Assembly: GCF_022968135.1 (NCBI RefSeq)
Contig: NZ_JALJRA010000008.1
Span: 177,586-241,585, forward strand
Origin: Pseudorhizobium tarimense
GTDB taxonomy: Bacteria > Pseudomonadota > Alphaproteobacteria > Rhizobiales > Rhizobiaceae
Length of the DNA stretch: 64,000 bases
Direction of reading: 5' to 3'
Part shown: positions 9,063 through 19,213 of the stretch, piece by piece
How the letters are laid out: each line of letters begins with the position of its first letter
Position numbering within the stretch: the first letter of the stretch is position 1
Made by a program: the position numbers and the translations under genes
Notes under the pieces: generated by a model
Databases searched by the model: none
What the model was told of the DNA's origin: nothing
Seen by the model: the letters and a program-made list of their open reading frames with translations, nothing else

Positions 9063-9305
9063 CTACAGCAGCTGGCCAGGGCTTGCGGTGACTGAGGCAA
9101 CACCGACGCCGCCGGTGACGTCCGCATCCTTCGCCACGCTCATCAGCGAATTGGCGACGCGCAGCGTACCGTAGAGCGCGCCGGTTGCAACTGTCACCTC
9201 GCGGCTGAACCGGGCAGCGACATCGGCGAGCGGATTGACGAAGAACATCGCGGTGGCGAGGCCGCCGATCAGCAGCCATGCAACAGCATGGAGACGTTTG
9301 TTCAT
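9063..9305 (-). CDS. Small membrane protein of unknown function
   Basis: 80 residues starting MNKRLHAVAWLLIGGLATAMFFVNPLADVAA: a positively charged N-terminus and one hydrophobic helix, either a signal anchor or an uncleaved signal. The rest (TLRVANSLMSVAKDADVTGGVGV) is weakly hydrophobic. It is the first gene of a two-gene unit with the 217-residue membrane protein downstream. Function is unknown. Confidence 0.55.
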   Translation of the reverse strand: MNKRLHAVAWLLIGGLATAMFFVNPLADVAARFSREVTVATGALYGTLRVANSLMSVAKDADVTGGVGVASVTASPGQLL

Positions 9306-9367
9306 GATGGCTTCCCGGTTGGTCCGGGCAAACCTAGCACATCATGGTCGAAGCCACACGGGCATCC

Positions 9368-9822
9368 TCAGGATCCGGAAGCCTCTGCCGGGAGGCGGAG
9401 AGTGATCACCTTGTCGCGGCCCGATCCCTCCGCCCGTTAAGGCGCATCGTCGGCACAGGTGACGAGAACATCCAGCGCCGAAGCGTCAACCTCTCCGGAC
9501 GCAAGGCCTGCGCTTGCCGTCAGTCTTTCCGCGCCTGAATGGCCCCAGGCGAAGCGGGATTGAGCGAAGGCCAAAGGGGACGTCCTCCGTGATATTCAGC
9601 GCCGCTTGGTCCGCTACGTCCGGCAGAAAGAGAACAAATTCCTCGCCACCCCATCGTCCGGCAAGGTCCTGCGGTCGTGAATTGGCCGGAAGGATCTCAG
9701 CAGAGCCGGATGACGCCCGCCTCATCGATGCCGATGATGCCGTCGGCAATCTCAGAGACGATCTTTCTATAGAGGTCCTGCGATGCAGGAATGAGAGAAG
9801 CAATCGAGAAGTTGTTTGTCAT
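9368..9822 (-). pseudogene. Decayed PAS-GGDEF diguanylate cyclase
   Basis: Three fragments in different frames form one dead gene. From 9822, MTNNFSIASLIPASQDLYRK followed by IADGIIGIDEAGVIRLC is the start of a PAS-like domain. Further on, DLAGRWGGEEFVLFLPD carries the GGEEF active-site motif. Nearer 9368, LTASAGLASGEVDASALDVL, CADDA, then a stop and GRDKVITLRLPAEASGS, is the normal C-terminal end of a GGDEF domain. The middle of the PAS and much of the GGDEF domain are missing, and at least two frame changes and an in-frame stop are present. The product would once have made cyclic di-GMP. Confidence 0.8.
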
Positions 9823-9982
9823 GGTGCCCGACAGCGCGCCGCGCAGAATTATGCGACGGATTGAACCGCCCCAAGAATCAGGGACCAAAGGCTAAGAAGA
9901 TTTTAACTACGCCCCCGCCGCCAGACCGGGAGGCGCGGAGGGCGATGCACGCCAATATCTGTCTGTGCTATAGCGTGCGACC

Positions 9983-10774
9983 ATGCCCGAGAAATCCCTC
10001 CCCACCTTTCTGGCCGCTCATCCCAACACCGTCCTCGTCGAGATCGCTGACGCTCGCGGGTCCACGCCGCGCGATGCGGGCACCGTCATGCTGGTGAGCC
10101 AGGCCGACATCTGGGGGACTATCGGTGGCGGACGGCTGGAGTTTCTGGCGATCGACAACGCGCGCGCCATGCTCTCAGGGAGCGGCCAGGCTGTGATGGA
10201 AGTCCCGCTCGGTCCGGAAATCGGCCAGTGCTGCGGCGGTCGCACGCGGCTGGCGTTTTCGCCGCTGACGCCGGCTATTGCCGAGAGGCTGAAGGAGCGG
10301 CTGCTGAAGGAGGAGCGACAGCATCCATCCGTCTTCCTGTTCGGTGCAGGCCATGTGGGGCTGGCGCTTGCTCAAGCGCTTCGTCCGCTGCCCCTCTCGG
10401 TGACGGTAGTGGAGACGCGGCAGGAAGCGCTGCAAGACCTGCCGCCGGACGTGGCGAGGCGCTGCGTCGCCATGCCAGAAGCGGTGGTGGCGGAGATCCC
10501 GCCGGGTGGCGCGGTCGTCATGCTAACCCACGACCACGCGCTGGACTTCCTGATCGCGCGCGAAGCGCTATCGCGGACTGACCTCGCCTATGTCGGGATG
10601 ATCGGCTCGCAGACCAAGCGCGCCACCTTCGCCGGCTGGCTGAAGCGCGAGGGCTTGGACAAAAGCCTCATCGACCGCCTCGTACTTCCGATCGGCGGCA
10701 GCAGCGTGCGCGACAAGCGGCCGGCCGTGATTGCCGCACTGGTGGCCGCTGAACTGCTGACACTCCTGTCGTAG
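9983..10774 (+). CDS. xdhC: XdhC, xanthine dehydrogenase accessory protein
   Basis: 263 residues of the XdhC/CoxI family. The N-terminal domain has ADARGSTPRDAGTVMLV and GTIGGGRLEF with the CCGG motif (GQCCGGRTRL, about residue 77). The C-terminal part is Rossmann-like (VFLFGAGHVGLALAQAL) with MLTHDHALDFLIAREAL and YVGMIGSQTKRATF. Family knowledge: XdhC binds molybdopterin, directs its sulfuration and inserts it into XdhB. It is separate from xdhAB but upstream of the purine genes on the same strand. Confidence 0.93.
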   Translation: MPEKSLPTFLAAHPNTVLVEIADARGSTPRDAGTVMLVSQADIWGTIGGGRLEFLAIDNARAMLSGSGQAVMEVPLGPEIGQCCGGRTRLAFSPLTPAIAERLKERLLKEERQHPSVFLFGAGHVGLALAQALRPLPLSVTVVETRQEALQDLPPDVARRCVAMPEAVVAEIPPGGAVVMLTHDHALDFLIAREALSRTDLAYVGMIGSQTKRATFAGWLKREGLDKSLIDRLVLPIGGSSVRDKRPAVIAALVAAELLTLLS

Positions 10775-10781
10775 CAGCCGC

Positions 10782-11027
10782 TCAGAGGCTGCGCGGCGGG
10801 AACGTGAACAGTGCCTCGCGCCAGGCGCGTCTCCGGCCGGCATCTTTCTGGATCGACCTTCCGTCGCGAAGACCGATATCGCGCAGGACATCCTCCGACA
10901 AATCCTCCAGATCAATTCTCTTTCTGGGTCGGCGCGGCGGTGCAAGCATGAACAGCAGCCCTGCCGGTCGGGGCGGATAAAAGCGCACCTTCCGCAGATC
11001 ATAGGATAAACTATCGAGAATAGACAT
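10782..11027 (-). CDS. DUF1127 small protein
   Basis: 81 residues starting MSILDSLSYDLRKVRFYPP. The C-terminal helix RIDLEDLSEDVLRDIGLRDGR is the DUF1127 signature. Small DUF1127 proteins are common in Rhizobiaceae; some take part in phosphate and carbon metabolism and RNA turnover. The start at 11027 was preferred over an upstream ATG because the extension has no family-like content. It is convergent with xdhC, seven bases apart. Confidence 0.75.
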   Translation of the reverse strand: MSILDSLSYDLRKVRFYPPRPAGLLFMLAPPRRPRKRIDLEDLSEDVLRDIGLRDGRSIQKDAGRRRAWREALFTFPPRSL

Positions 11028-11127
11028 CTGAGCCCACTTTCGCTGGAGAAATGTGAGCGTATGATGCGCCGTCACGCGGCTGCGCACCAATTGAATAATA
11101 AGCATCTTGGATCAAGAGAGCTTATGC

Positions 11128-12024
11128 ATGAAGATGTCACGGCAATATCCGCTCAATGCACTCCGCGTCTTCGAATCAGCTGCCCGCCACATGAGCTTCA
11201 CCAAGGCGGGCGATGAGCTCGGGCTGACCCAGACGGCCGTAAGCTACCAGATCAAGCTGCTCGAGGACATGCTGGGGGAACAGCTGTTTTTGCGCCGGCC
11301 TCGCCAGGTGAGCCTGACGGAAGCCGGCATCCGGCTGGCGCCGAAGATCACGGAAGCCTTCTCCATCATTTCAGACGCACTGGCAGGCATGAAAGATGCG
11401 TCGCAAGGCACCCTGACGATCCACACGACCGCGACCTTCGCCGCGCGCTGGCTGGCACGCTATCTTGGTACCTTCCAGCTGGAGAACCCGGGTATCGCAG
11501 TCCGGCTGGAAACCTCTCAGGAAATCATCGACTTCTCCAAAACCGCAGCGGACATTGCCATCCGCTCCGGCACCGGCGTCTGGCCCGGACTGAAGGCGCA
11601 TTTCCTGATGAAGAGCCAGTTTACGCCGATGCTGAGCCCCACGCTTGCCGCCACAGTTGGCGGCGTCGAGAAACCCGAGGACCTGCTGAAGCTGAGACTG
11701 ATCGACCCCGACGATCCCTGGTGGCGGCTCTGGTTTGCCGCCGCGGGTCTTCCCGACGTCGACCTGTCCGGCCGGCCCGCCAGCCGCTTCGGCGCACAGG
11801 CTTTCGAGGCGGCAGCGGCCGTCGCCGGCCACGGAGTGGCGATCCTGATGCCGGACTTCTATTCTGACGACGTCGCGCTCGGACGTATCATCCAGCCCTT
11901 CGATCTGCTCGCCTATGATGGGACCGACTATTGGTTGGCCTATCGGAAGAACCGCCGCAACGCACCGAAGGTTCGTGCCTTTCGCGATTTCATGCGCAAG
12001 ACGATGCCGACCTTCCAAGACTGA
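11128..12024 (+). CDS. LysR-type transcriptional regulator (GcvA group)
   Basis: 298 residues. The N-terminal winged helix-turn-helix is in ALRVFESAARHMSFTKAGDE and LGLTQTAVSYQIKLLEDMLG, followed by a substrate-binding fold (about 95-295). The motif TFAARWLARYLGTFQ and the pattern DPWWRLWFAAAG are typical of GcvA-like LysR proteins. ATG at 11128 or 11134 fits. It sits between xdhC and the puuD-guaD genes, so it may regulate purine degradation; that is inference from position only. Confidence 0.85.
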   Translation: MKMSRQYPLNALRVFESAARHMSFTKAGDELGLTQTAVSYQIKLLEDMLGEQLFLRRPRQVSLTEAGIRLAPKITEAFSIISDALAGMKDASQGTLTIHTTATFAARWLARYLGTFQLENPGIAVRLETSQEIIDFSKTAADIAIRSGTGVWPGLKAHFLMKSQFTPMLSPTLAATVGGVEKPEDLLKLRLIDPDDPWWRLWFAAAGLPDVDLSGRPASRFGAQAFEAAAAVAGHGVAILMPDFYSDDVALGRIIQPFDLLAYDGTDYWLAYRKNRRNAPKVRAFRDFMRKTMPTFQD

Positions 12025-12056
12025 GCGCCGCTCGTGTCCGGAGGCGGGGTCCGCAT

Positions 12057-12404
12057 CTAGAACGCCATCGGCGGCGCGTAGAAGCAGCGCAACGTCTCTT
12101 CCGTGGGATAGAGGCAGAGATGGTGCTCGGCGTCCCTTGAACGGCGCGCCTTGCTCTGCGGCAGGGTGAAGTGATGTGGCCGGGTGACCAGTCGGTGGTC
12201 GCCGGGACCAAGAGAGATCTCGTAGCCTCGTTCGGTGATCTTGACGTTCTTCGTCGATATCATCTGGCAGTCGCCATTGTGGCCATCGCCGTTGCAGCAG
12301 AACTTGTCGTATTGCCAGCCGGCCGGCGCGTCGTGCGATCCTGCAGGCAAGGCGGCAAATAAGAGGCTTTGCGCCAGGATGAAGGTCATCGGTATGCTTC
12401 GCAT
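12057..12404 (-). CDS. Small secreted cysteine-rich protein
   Basis: 115 residues. The signal peptide is MRSIPMTFILAQSLLFAALPAG. The mature part has DKFCCNGDGHNGDCQMI with clustered cysteines and a later CLYPTEETLRCFYAPPMAF, so disulfide bonds are likely. It resembles short exported hypothetical proteins of Rhizobiales; I cannot name a family. A GGAG lies about 12 bases upstream of the ATG. It diverges from puuD across a 299-base region with a 14-base palindrome. Confidence 0.7.
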   Translation of the reverse strand: MRSIPMTFILAQSLLFAALPAGSHDAPAGWQYDKFCCNGDGHNGDCQMISTKNVKITERGYEISLGPGDHRLVTRPHHFTLPQSKARRSRDAEHHLCLYPTEETLRCFYAPPMAF

Positions 12405-12499
12405 GGGTCATTCTCCGTTGACGGACGATCAGCATCGGCGAAAGCGCAGCACCCCCCATGCAGACACCGGCTGATGGCATGCGCTGCGGATGCAGGAAA

Positions 12500-12513
12500 C
12501 GCGAATATTCGCG
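12500..12513. promoter_or_regulatory. 14-bp perfect palindrome upstream of puuD
   Basis: CGCGAATATTCGCG is a perfect 14-base palindrome in the divergent intergenic region between the secreted-protein gene (start 12404) and puuD (start 12704). It could be an operator for a dimeric regulator, for example the nearby LysR or a purine sensor. No regulator family is identified from it. The rest of 12405-12703 shows no open frame that looks coding. Confidence 0.4.
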
Positions 12514-12703
12514 CATACGCTTTGCCACTTTCTCCCAAGAGCCCTGGCTCCTGTGGTACGCTGCGGCAACCGGGGCACAGACACGAATTCCCTCCGGCCG
12601 GTCATTTATCTCCGGCGTGAATCTGACGCCGCAGCCCCTTCCCTCTCCCGCCAATTTTTCGCAATGTGCCGAGTCGGGGGAAGGTCTCCTGAGGGATTTG
12701 CAA

Positions 12704-13929
12704 ATGTATGAATATGCCGTGACCTGGGAATGGCTGTCGCTTGCGGCACGCTGGCTGCATGTGATCACCGCCATCGCCTGGATCGGCTCGTCCTTCTACT
12801 TCATCGCGCTTGATCTCGGGCTGGTGAAGCGGCCGCATCTGCCAGCCGGCGCCTATGGCGAGGAATGGCAGGTACACGGCGGCGGCTTCTACCACATCCA
12901 GAAATACCTGGTGGCGCCGGCACAGATGCCCGAGCACCTGACCTGGTTCAAATGGGAAAGCTACATGACCTGGCTTTCCGGCTTCCTGATGCTGGCGATC
13001 GTCTATTATGCCGGCGCGGACCTCTTCCTCATCGACCCGCATGTGATGGAGCTGTCCCAATGGCAGGCGGTCGCCATCTCGCTCGCCTCGCTCGCGGTCG
13101 GCTGGATCGTCTACGACCAGCTCTGCAAGTCGCCGATCGGCCGCAACACCTGGGGCCTGATGGTGCTTCTCTACGTCGTGCTGGTGGCGATGGCCTGGGG
13201 TTACACGCAGGTCTTCACCGGCCGCGCCGCCTTCCTGCATCTCGGCGCCTTCACCGCCACCATCATGTCGGCCAACGTCTTCTTCATCATCATTCCCAAC
13301 CAGAAGGTCGTGGTGGCAGACCTCATCGCCGGCCGCACGCCGGATCCGAAATACGGCGTCATCGCCAAGCAGCGTTCGTTGCACAACAACTACCTGACGC
13401 TGCCCGTCATCTTCTTCATGCTGTCGAACCATTATCCGCTGGCGTTTGCGACCCAGTTCAATTGGATCATTGCGGCACTCGTCTTCCTGATGGGGGTGAC
13501 GATCCGGCACTGGTTCAACACCACCCATGCCCGCAAGGAGAAACCGACCTGGACCTGGCTTGCCACCGTCATCCTCTTCATCCTGATCATGTGGCTTTCG
13601 ACCGTGCCGAAGGTGCTGACGGGCGAAGAGGATGCCGCAGCACTTTCACCGATCCAGCAGCGTTTCGAATCGAATGCCCACTTCGAGGCTGCGCGTGACG
13701 TGGTGCTGTCGCGCTGCTCCATGTGCCATGCGGCCGAACCTGTCTGGGAGGGCGTCAACTTCCCGCCGAAATCCGTGAAGCTGGAGACCGACGGCGAGAT
13801 TGCGGGGCACGCTCGCGAGATATACATCCAGGCCGGCCGCAGCCACGCCATGCCGCCCGGCAACATCACAGAGATTTCGGCGGAGGAGCGTCAATTGCTC
13901 ACCGCCTGGTATGAAAGCACAGTTTCGCA

Positions 13930-13933
<4 letters not shown>
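12704..13933 (+). CDS. puuD: PuuD, membrane urate hydroxylase with cytochrome c domain
   Basis: 409 residues: about eight hydrophobic membrane segments (residues about 13-40, 88-108, 118-138, 148-168, 178-200, 230-245, 253-268, 285-303), then a C-terminal cytochrome c domain with heme motif CSMCH (Cys338, Cys341, His342) and a likely axial Met in HAMPPGN. Family knowledge: PuuD, described in Agrobacterium, oxidises urate to 5-hydroxyisourate and passes electrons to the respiratory chain, replacing soluble uricase. The ATG at 12704 (MYEYAVTWEWLSLAARWLHV) is chosen for the family-like start. It overlaps guaD by ATGA. Confidence 0.93.
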
Positions 13934-15243
<1,310 letters not shown>

Positions 15244-15317
15244 CTCTTCAGGCGCACTTCGGCTTCTGCATACTTCGAACGTCATGGTGCGTCTTTTTTG
15301 CTGACGTCTTCAAATGA

Positions 15318-15338
15318 CTCATGCTAGCTGACCATGAG
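15318..15338. promoter_or_regulatory. Inverted repeat upstream of lldD
   Basis: CTCATG at 15318-15323 and CATGAG at 15333-15338 form a 6+6 inverted repeat with a 9-base spacer, 28 bases before the lldD start. It lies between guaD and lldD and just before the ribosome site GGGGGAGG. It is a candidate operator for a lactate-responsive regulator, but none is adjacent. Confidence 0.3.
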
Positions 15339-15365
15339 ACTGCGCCGGGGGAGGAAATTCCGATC

Positions 15366-16511
15366 ATGTCCAAGCCGCTGACCATCGCCGACCTGAAGAC
15401 GCACGCGCGGCGCCGGGTGCCGAAGATGTTCTTTGACTATGCCGACAGCGGCTCCTGGACCGAAGGAACCTACCGCGCCAACGAGGAAGACTTCGCCAAG
15501 GTGAAGTTACGCCAGCGCGTACTGGTAGACATGACGAACCGCTCGCTCGCCACCACGATGGTTGGCCAGGAGGCATCGATGCCGGTGGCGCTGGCGCCGA
15601 CCGGGCTTTGCGGCATGCAGCACGCCGACGGCGAGATGTTGGCGGCCAAGGCTGCGGAAGAATTCGGCGTCCCCTTCACCCTCTCCACGATGTCGATCTG
15701 CTCGATCGAGGACGTGGCATCGGTGACGTCGAAGCCCTTCTGGTTCCAGCTCTATGTGATGAAGGACCGCGACTTCATCAACAACCTGATCGACCGGGCC
15801 AAGGCGGCGAAGTGCTCTGCTCTGATGCTGACGCTCGACCTGCAGATCCTCGGCCAGCGCCATAAGGATCTCCGAAACGGGCTCTCTGCCCCGCCAAAGT
15901 GGACGCTTCACCACGGAATGCAGCTTGCGACGAAACCGTTCTGGTGCATGGACATGCTGCGCACCAAGCGCCGCGGCTTCGGCAACATCGTCGGCCACGC
16001 AAAGAACGTCTCCGACCTTTCCTCACTGTCCTCCTGGACCGCGGAGCAGTTCGACCCGCAGCTCTCGTGGAAGGACGTCGCCTGGATCAAGGAACGCTGG
16101 GGCGGTAAGCTGATCCTTAAGGGGATCCTCGACGAGGAGGACGCGCGCGCCGCCGCCGAGACCGGCGCCGATGCCATCATCGTCTCCAACCACGGCGGAC
16201 GGCAGCTGGACGGTGCCCTCTCCTCGATCAGCATGCTGCCGCGGATCGTGGACGCCGTCGGTGACCGTATCGAGGTCCATCTTGATGGCGGCATCCGCTC
16301 CGGCCAGGACGTGCTGAAAGCCGTGGCGCTCGGCGCCCGCGGCACCTATATCGGCCGTCCCTATCTTTATGGGCTGGGCGCCATGGGCAAGGCAGGGGTG
16401 ACGACGGCGCTGGAGATCATCGGCAAGGAGATGGACGTCACCATGGCCCTCTGCGGCAAGCGGGACATCCAGACCGTGGACCGCAGCGTGATTGCGGAGA
16501 CGCGGCTTTAA
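15366..16511 (+). CDS. lldD: FMN-dependent L-lactate dehydrogenase / alpha-hydroxy-acid oxidase
   Basis: 381 residues. FMN/substrate motifs: FDYADSGSWTEGTYRAN near the N-terminus, APTGLCGMQHADGE, FWFQLYVMKDRDF, and the catalytic SNHGGRQLDGA (about residue 275) followed by HLDGGIRSGQDVLKA and GARGTYIGRPYLYGLGAMG. It oxidises L-lactate to pyruvate at the membrane. The ATG at 15366 follows GGGGGAGG. It is on the same strand as guaD but 122 bases away, so probably separate from the purine operon. Other 2-hydroxy acids are possible substrates. Confidence 0.88.
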   Translation: MSKPLTIADLKTHARRRVPKMFFDYADSGSWTEGTYRANEEDFAKVKLRQRVLVDMTNRSLATTMVGQEASMPVALAPTGLCGMQHADGEMLAAKAAEEFGVPFTLSTMSICSIEDVASVTSKPFWFQLYVMKDRDFINNLIDRAKAAKCSALMLTLDLQILGQRHKDLRNGLSAPPKWTLHHGMQLATKPFWCMDMLRTKRRGFGNIVGHAKNVSDLSSLSSWTAEQFDPQLSWKDVAWIKERWGGKLILKGILDEEDARAAAETGADAIIVSNHGGRQLDGALSSISMLPRIVDAVGDRIEVHLDGGIRSGQDVLKAVALGARGTYIGRPYLYGLGAMGKAGVTTALEIIGKEMDVTMALCGKRDIQTVDRSVIAETRL

Positions 16512-16556
16512 GCAACAGTATCCTTGAGGGTGTAGCTGTGTGTACATATTGCACAG

Positions 16557-16748
16557 ATGAAGAGTGCTGACGGAATCGCCGCGCTTGAGAAGAACGGTTG
16601 GCGTGTAGTTGCCCGAAAAGCAGCCACGTGCAGATGAAGCAATCGTTCAAGCCATGCCGTGTCACTGTGTCTCACCCGAACGCGACATCCCGGTCGGCAC
16701 CCTGCAAAGCATCGAGAAACAGTGGGTCTGAAACTAAGGCGAGCAGAT
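16557..16748 (+). pseudogene. hicA: hicA toxin remnant
   Basis: The start MKSADGIAALEKNGWRVVAR is that of a HicA mRNA interferase. The frame then breaks. SHVQMKQSFKPCRVTV, containing the region of the HicA catalytic His, continues in a second frame. ERDIPVGTLQSIEKQ is in a third frame, and GLKLR is reached only after another shift. HicA is normally a short double-stranded-RNA-binding-fold toxin of about 60 residues, and here all parts are recognisable but not joined. It is followed directly by a hicB remnant. Confidence 0.75.
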
Positions 16749-17140
16749 CAGCTACATCGCCTCATTCACAAGGAAGAAGGCAGCGATTACGGCGTCTCGT
16801 TTCCTGATTTTCCGGGCGTCGTCACAGCTGGCGTGACGCTGGATGAGGCAAGACATCTTGCCGAAGAGGCACTGTCCTTTCACGTCGAAGGATGCTTGAG
16901 GATGGCGATACGCTACCGGAGCCTGCACCCTTCGAAATCGTGATGAGCGACCCCGCCAATTGAGACGGCCTCCCATCCTCGTCTCGGTGAAGAGCCAGAG
17001 ACTCGGGCAGTGCGCATCAACATCACCTTGCCCGAGGACGTCCTGAGGAGGGTCGATGCGTTCGCTTCTCGTCAAGACGACGCGGTCGCGGTTCCTTGCA
17101 GGAGCGGCGCGACATGAAATGGAGCGAGAAGGCGGCCCGC
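16749..17140 (+). pseudogene. hicB: hicB antitoxin remnant
   Basis: HicB N-domain residues LIHKEEGSDYGVSFPDFPGV and VTLDEARHLAEEALSFHVEG are readable in one frame. MLEDGDTLPEPAPFEIVMSD then continues in the next frame and ends at a TGA near 16963 where the usual partner has PANRDG. After another shift come VRINITLPEDVLRRVDAFAS, a ribbon-helix-helix start, and then in a different frame SRFLAGAARHEMEREG, the usual HicB end. So the full antitoxin with its C-terminal DNA-binding extension is present but has several shifts and a stop. Confidence 0.75.
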
Positions 17141-17175
17141 TCTAAGCGAGCAGACACAACTCCGGGCGCTTGAGA

Positions 17176-17355
17176 CTATTCGCCCTCTTCCAGCCTCGCC
17201 TCAACCTTCTTGCGGCTGTTGCCGACGTCGTGCACGGCGTCCTTGACCTCTGCCTTGGACACACCTTCCTTGTCGGCTTCGTAGCGGACTTCGTAGTCCT
17301 GTCCGGCAGCGACGCGGGCTCGATCTTGCGCCCGTCCGCGGTTCGTGTGGCTCAT
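17176..17355 (-). CDS. DUF3606 small protein
   Basis: 59 residues, MSHTNRGRAQDRARVAAGQD followed by YEVRYEADKEGVSK and AVHDVGNSRKKVEARLEEGE. The pattern DRxRV...YEV.Y.A.K.GVS...V..AV..VGNSR..VE matches DUF3606, common in Rhizobiales and of unknown function. The start at 17355 has GGAGG eleven bases upstream; an upstream ATG at 17406 would add 17 unrelated residues. Confidence 0.75.
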   Translation of the reverse strand: MSHTNRGRAQDRARVAAGQDYEVRYEADKEGVSKAEVKDAVHDVGNSRKKVEARLEEGE

Positions 17356-17469
17356 CGTCAGATCCTCCTGAATGCTGTTACGCAAGTAGAATCCTCGGCG
17401 ATTCAAAAGGTTCCGGACGAGCGGCGGATAGTGAGGAGTGCGCCTGAGCGTTCAGAAGCTGAGGGCCGT

Positions 17470-18276
17470 CTAGCACCAGCCGCCGATGGAACCGGGGCGC
17501 TTGGCGAGGCCCTCCCGCACGAGCACGTCCGACAGCGACACGCCGTTGCGCATGATGGCGCGGATCTTGTGGCCGCCGCTGTCTTCATCGCCGGCACTGG
17601 CAGCGATGATGTCGAAGGGCCCGGAGTCAAGGAAGGCTCGGATCCGAAGCTTCGCGTCGCTCGCCTTGATTCGCTCGGCTTCGCACCGCGGCTTCTTGAT
17701 GTCTGGTACCTCGATGCCGGCGATCCTGATCGTCTCGCCCTTAAGCATGAAACGATCAGCGGCGATAACACAGTCATCCTGCTTGGCCGTGCCGCACAGA
17801 AAGAACTTTGTCTGATGGCGGCCACCGGACGCCTCCGGGGCGTGCGGCTTGATCGCTGCAGACCTCACGGCAGACGCGCGGCTGGCTTCAGGCTTGCCGA
17901 TTGGCGCCGGCGGGCTGATGGCCGCCGTCTGCATGCCGTCATGGCGCTGGTGCACCGCGATCCTCTTGCTCTCGCGCTCACCTTGACCGACCGGGCGCTG
18001 CGGCACCGGGACATGTCTGGCTGCGGACTGAGGACGATGCGCCGTCCGCTCCGCCGGCGTTTTGGCAGCTTCGCGCGAGGCCGTGAGGGCCTGCTTCCCG
18101 TCCATGACGGACGCCGCGAAACGCCGCAAGGCGATGGAGTTATCGTAGGCTGCGATGCCGCCGACCACTGCCACGAGCGCCACGCCCCACATCCAGGTGG
18201 AACTGCCGCCATGGCTTGCGGAGCGCTTCCTGCTCCCGCCGCCCTTGCGTGCCGTCTTGCGTTTCGGTCCCGCCAT
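17470..18276 (-). CDS. Membrane-anchored thermonuclease-like (SNase) protein
   Basis: 268 residues. A basic N-terminus (MAGPKRKTARKGGGSRKRSA) is followed by one transmembrane helix (about 28-46, MWGVALVAVVGGIAAY) and a long Pro/Ala/Arg-rich linker (about 60-150). The C-terminal staphylococcal-nuclease-like domain (about 155-268) has FMLKGETIRIAGIEVPDIKK and NGVSLSDVLVREGLAKR. The Arg/Glu catalytic set of SNase cannot be confirmed by eye, so nuclease activity is uncertain. It lies 80 bases downstream of uraH on the same strand. Confidence 0.75.
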   Translation of the reverse strand: MAGPKRKTARKGGGSRKRSASHGGSSTWMWGVALVAVVGGIAAYDNSIALRRFAASVMDGKQALTASREAAKTPAERTAHRPQSAARHVPVPQRPVGQGERESKRIAVHQRHDGMQTAAISPPAPIGKPEASRASAVRSAAIKPHAPEASGGRHQTKFFLCGTAKQDDCVIAADRFMLKGETIRIAGIEVPDIKKPRCEAERIKASDAKLRIRAFLDSGPFDIIAASAGDEDSGGHKIRAIMRNGVSLSDVLVREGLAKRPGSIGGWC

Positions 18277-18356
18277 CTCGCCCTCTCATCGACTCGCGGC
18301 AGAGTATGGGTGCGCGATGGTTTCCGAAAGGTTTCCGCGGGTCCCTTACCCGGGGT

Positions 18357-18713
18357 TCAACTGCCCCGGTAGGTGGAGTAGCCGAAGGGCGAAAGAAGCA
18401 GCGGGACGTGATAATGCGCCGTCGTATCGGCGATGCCGAAGCGGATTGGGATGACATTGAGGAAGGCGGGCTCCGGCAGGTTGTGCCCCGTCATGCGCAG
18501 GTAGTCTCCGGCGTGGAAGACCAGCTCGTATTCGCCGGCCTGGAAGGCATCGTCGGCAAGAATCGGCCCGCCATCGACACGGCCATCGGCATTGGTGTCG
18601 ACGCTCTTCACTTTTTCACGCCCGTTGCCCGAAAGCCGGTAAAGGTCGATCTTCAGCCCCTGTGCCGGGACGCCTCGCGCCGTATCCAGGACATGGGTGG
18701 TGAGGCCGGTCAT
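18357..18713 (-). CDS. uraH: 5-hydroxyisourate hydrolase (transthyretin-like)
   Basis: 118 residues. It starts [20 protein letters not shown], with the family HVLDT motif, and ends [18 protein letters not shown], with the catalytic C-terminal YRGS. It hydrolyses 5-hydroxyisourate, the product of PuuD, to OHCU. It overlaps the allA stop by ATGA and is the last gene of the ureide operon puuE-uraD-mntA-hepT-allA-uraH. Confidence 0.95.
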   Translation of the reverse strand: MTGLTTHVLDTARGVPAQGLKIDLYRLSGNGREKVKSVDTNADGRVDGGPILADDAFQAGEYELVFHAGDYLRMTGHNLPEPAFLNVIPIRFGIADTTAHYHVPLLLSPFGYSTYRGS

Positions 18714-19213
18714 AGGCTTGGCTCCTCGATCAAATAGGGTCTCTCGTAGGCGGATTCTTCCAGGTTCGTTTCCGGCCGATCGCGGTCGACCACCAGGAAA
18801 TCACTGACATCCCCGAGCGCCATCAGCGGGTGATGCCAGACGTTGCGACGGTAGTTCACCCCTTGGCTGCCGGTGGCCAAGAAGACCTGCGGCGGGCCGG
18901 GCCGTCCATCCTCATCCTCAGCGACGGCGACGAGGAAGGGACGCCCCGAGAGCGGCGAGAAGCTCTGGCTGCCGAAGGGATGGCGCTCCATCATGGCGAT
19001 CGCGTAAGGAAAGCGCCGCGGCTGGCCGCGGAACAGGCTGATGATGACATTCTCGCCTGCGGCCTCGGCAACCGAGAGACGGTGGAAGCGCTCGGTTGTG
19101 CCGCCGTTGATCAGCCGCACCGTAGAAGGATCGGCTTCCAGGACTTCACCGAAGGGCGCGAATGTCACGGCCGTTAAGGGACGAATAGGGAGTTCGATGG
19201 GCAAAGGGATCAT
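18710..19213 (-). CDS. allA: Ureidoglycolate lyase
   Basis: 167 residues, starting [20 protein letters not shown] with the family [29 protein letters not shown] and [20 protein letters not shown] are also typical of AllA. It splits ureidoglycolate into glyoxylate and urea. The start ATG overlaps the hepT stop (ATGA) with GGGAGA just upstream, so it is coupled to the toxin gene. An upstream start at 19303 would lie inside hepT and is rejected. Confidence 0.93.
   Translation of the reverse strand: MIPLPIELPIRPLTAVTFAPFGEVLEADPSTVRLINGGTTERFHRLSVAEAAGENVIISLFRGQPRRFPYAIAMMERHPFGSQSFSPLSGRPFLVAVAEDEDGRPGPPQVFLATGSQGVNYRRNVWHHPLMALGDVSDFLVVDRDRPETNLEESAYERPYLIEEPSL

Noticed and set aside
8344..9279. 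A 311-residue minus-strand frame across the two membrane-protein genes
   Set aside because: Its translation is Arg/Pro/Ser-rich without hydrophobic or family-like segments. The two shorter frames encode plausible membrane proteins with starts and normal composition.
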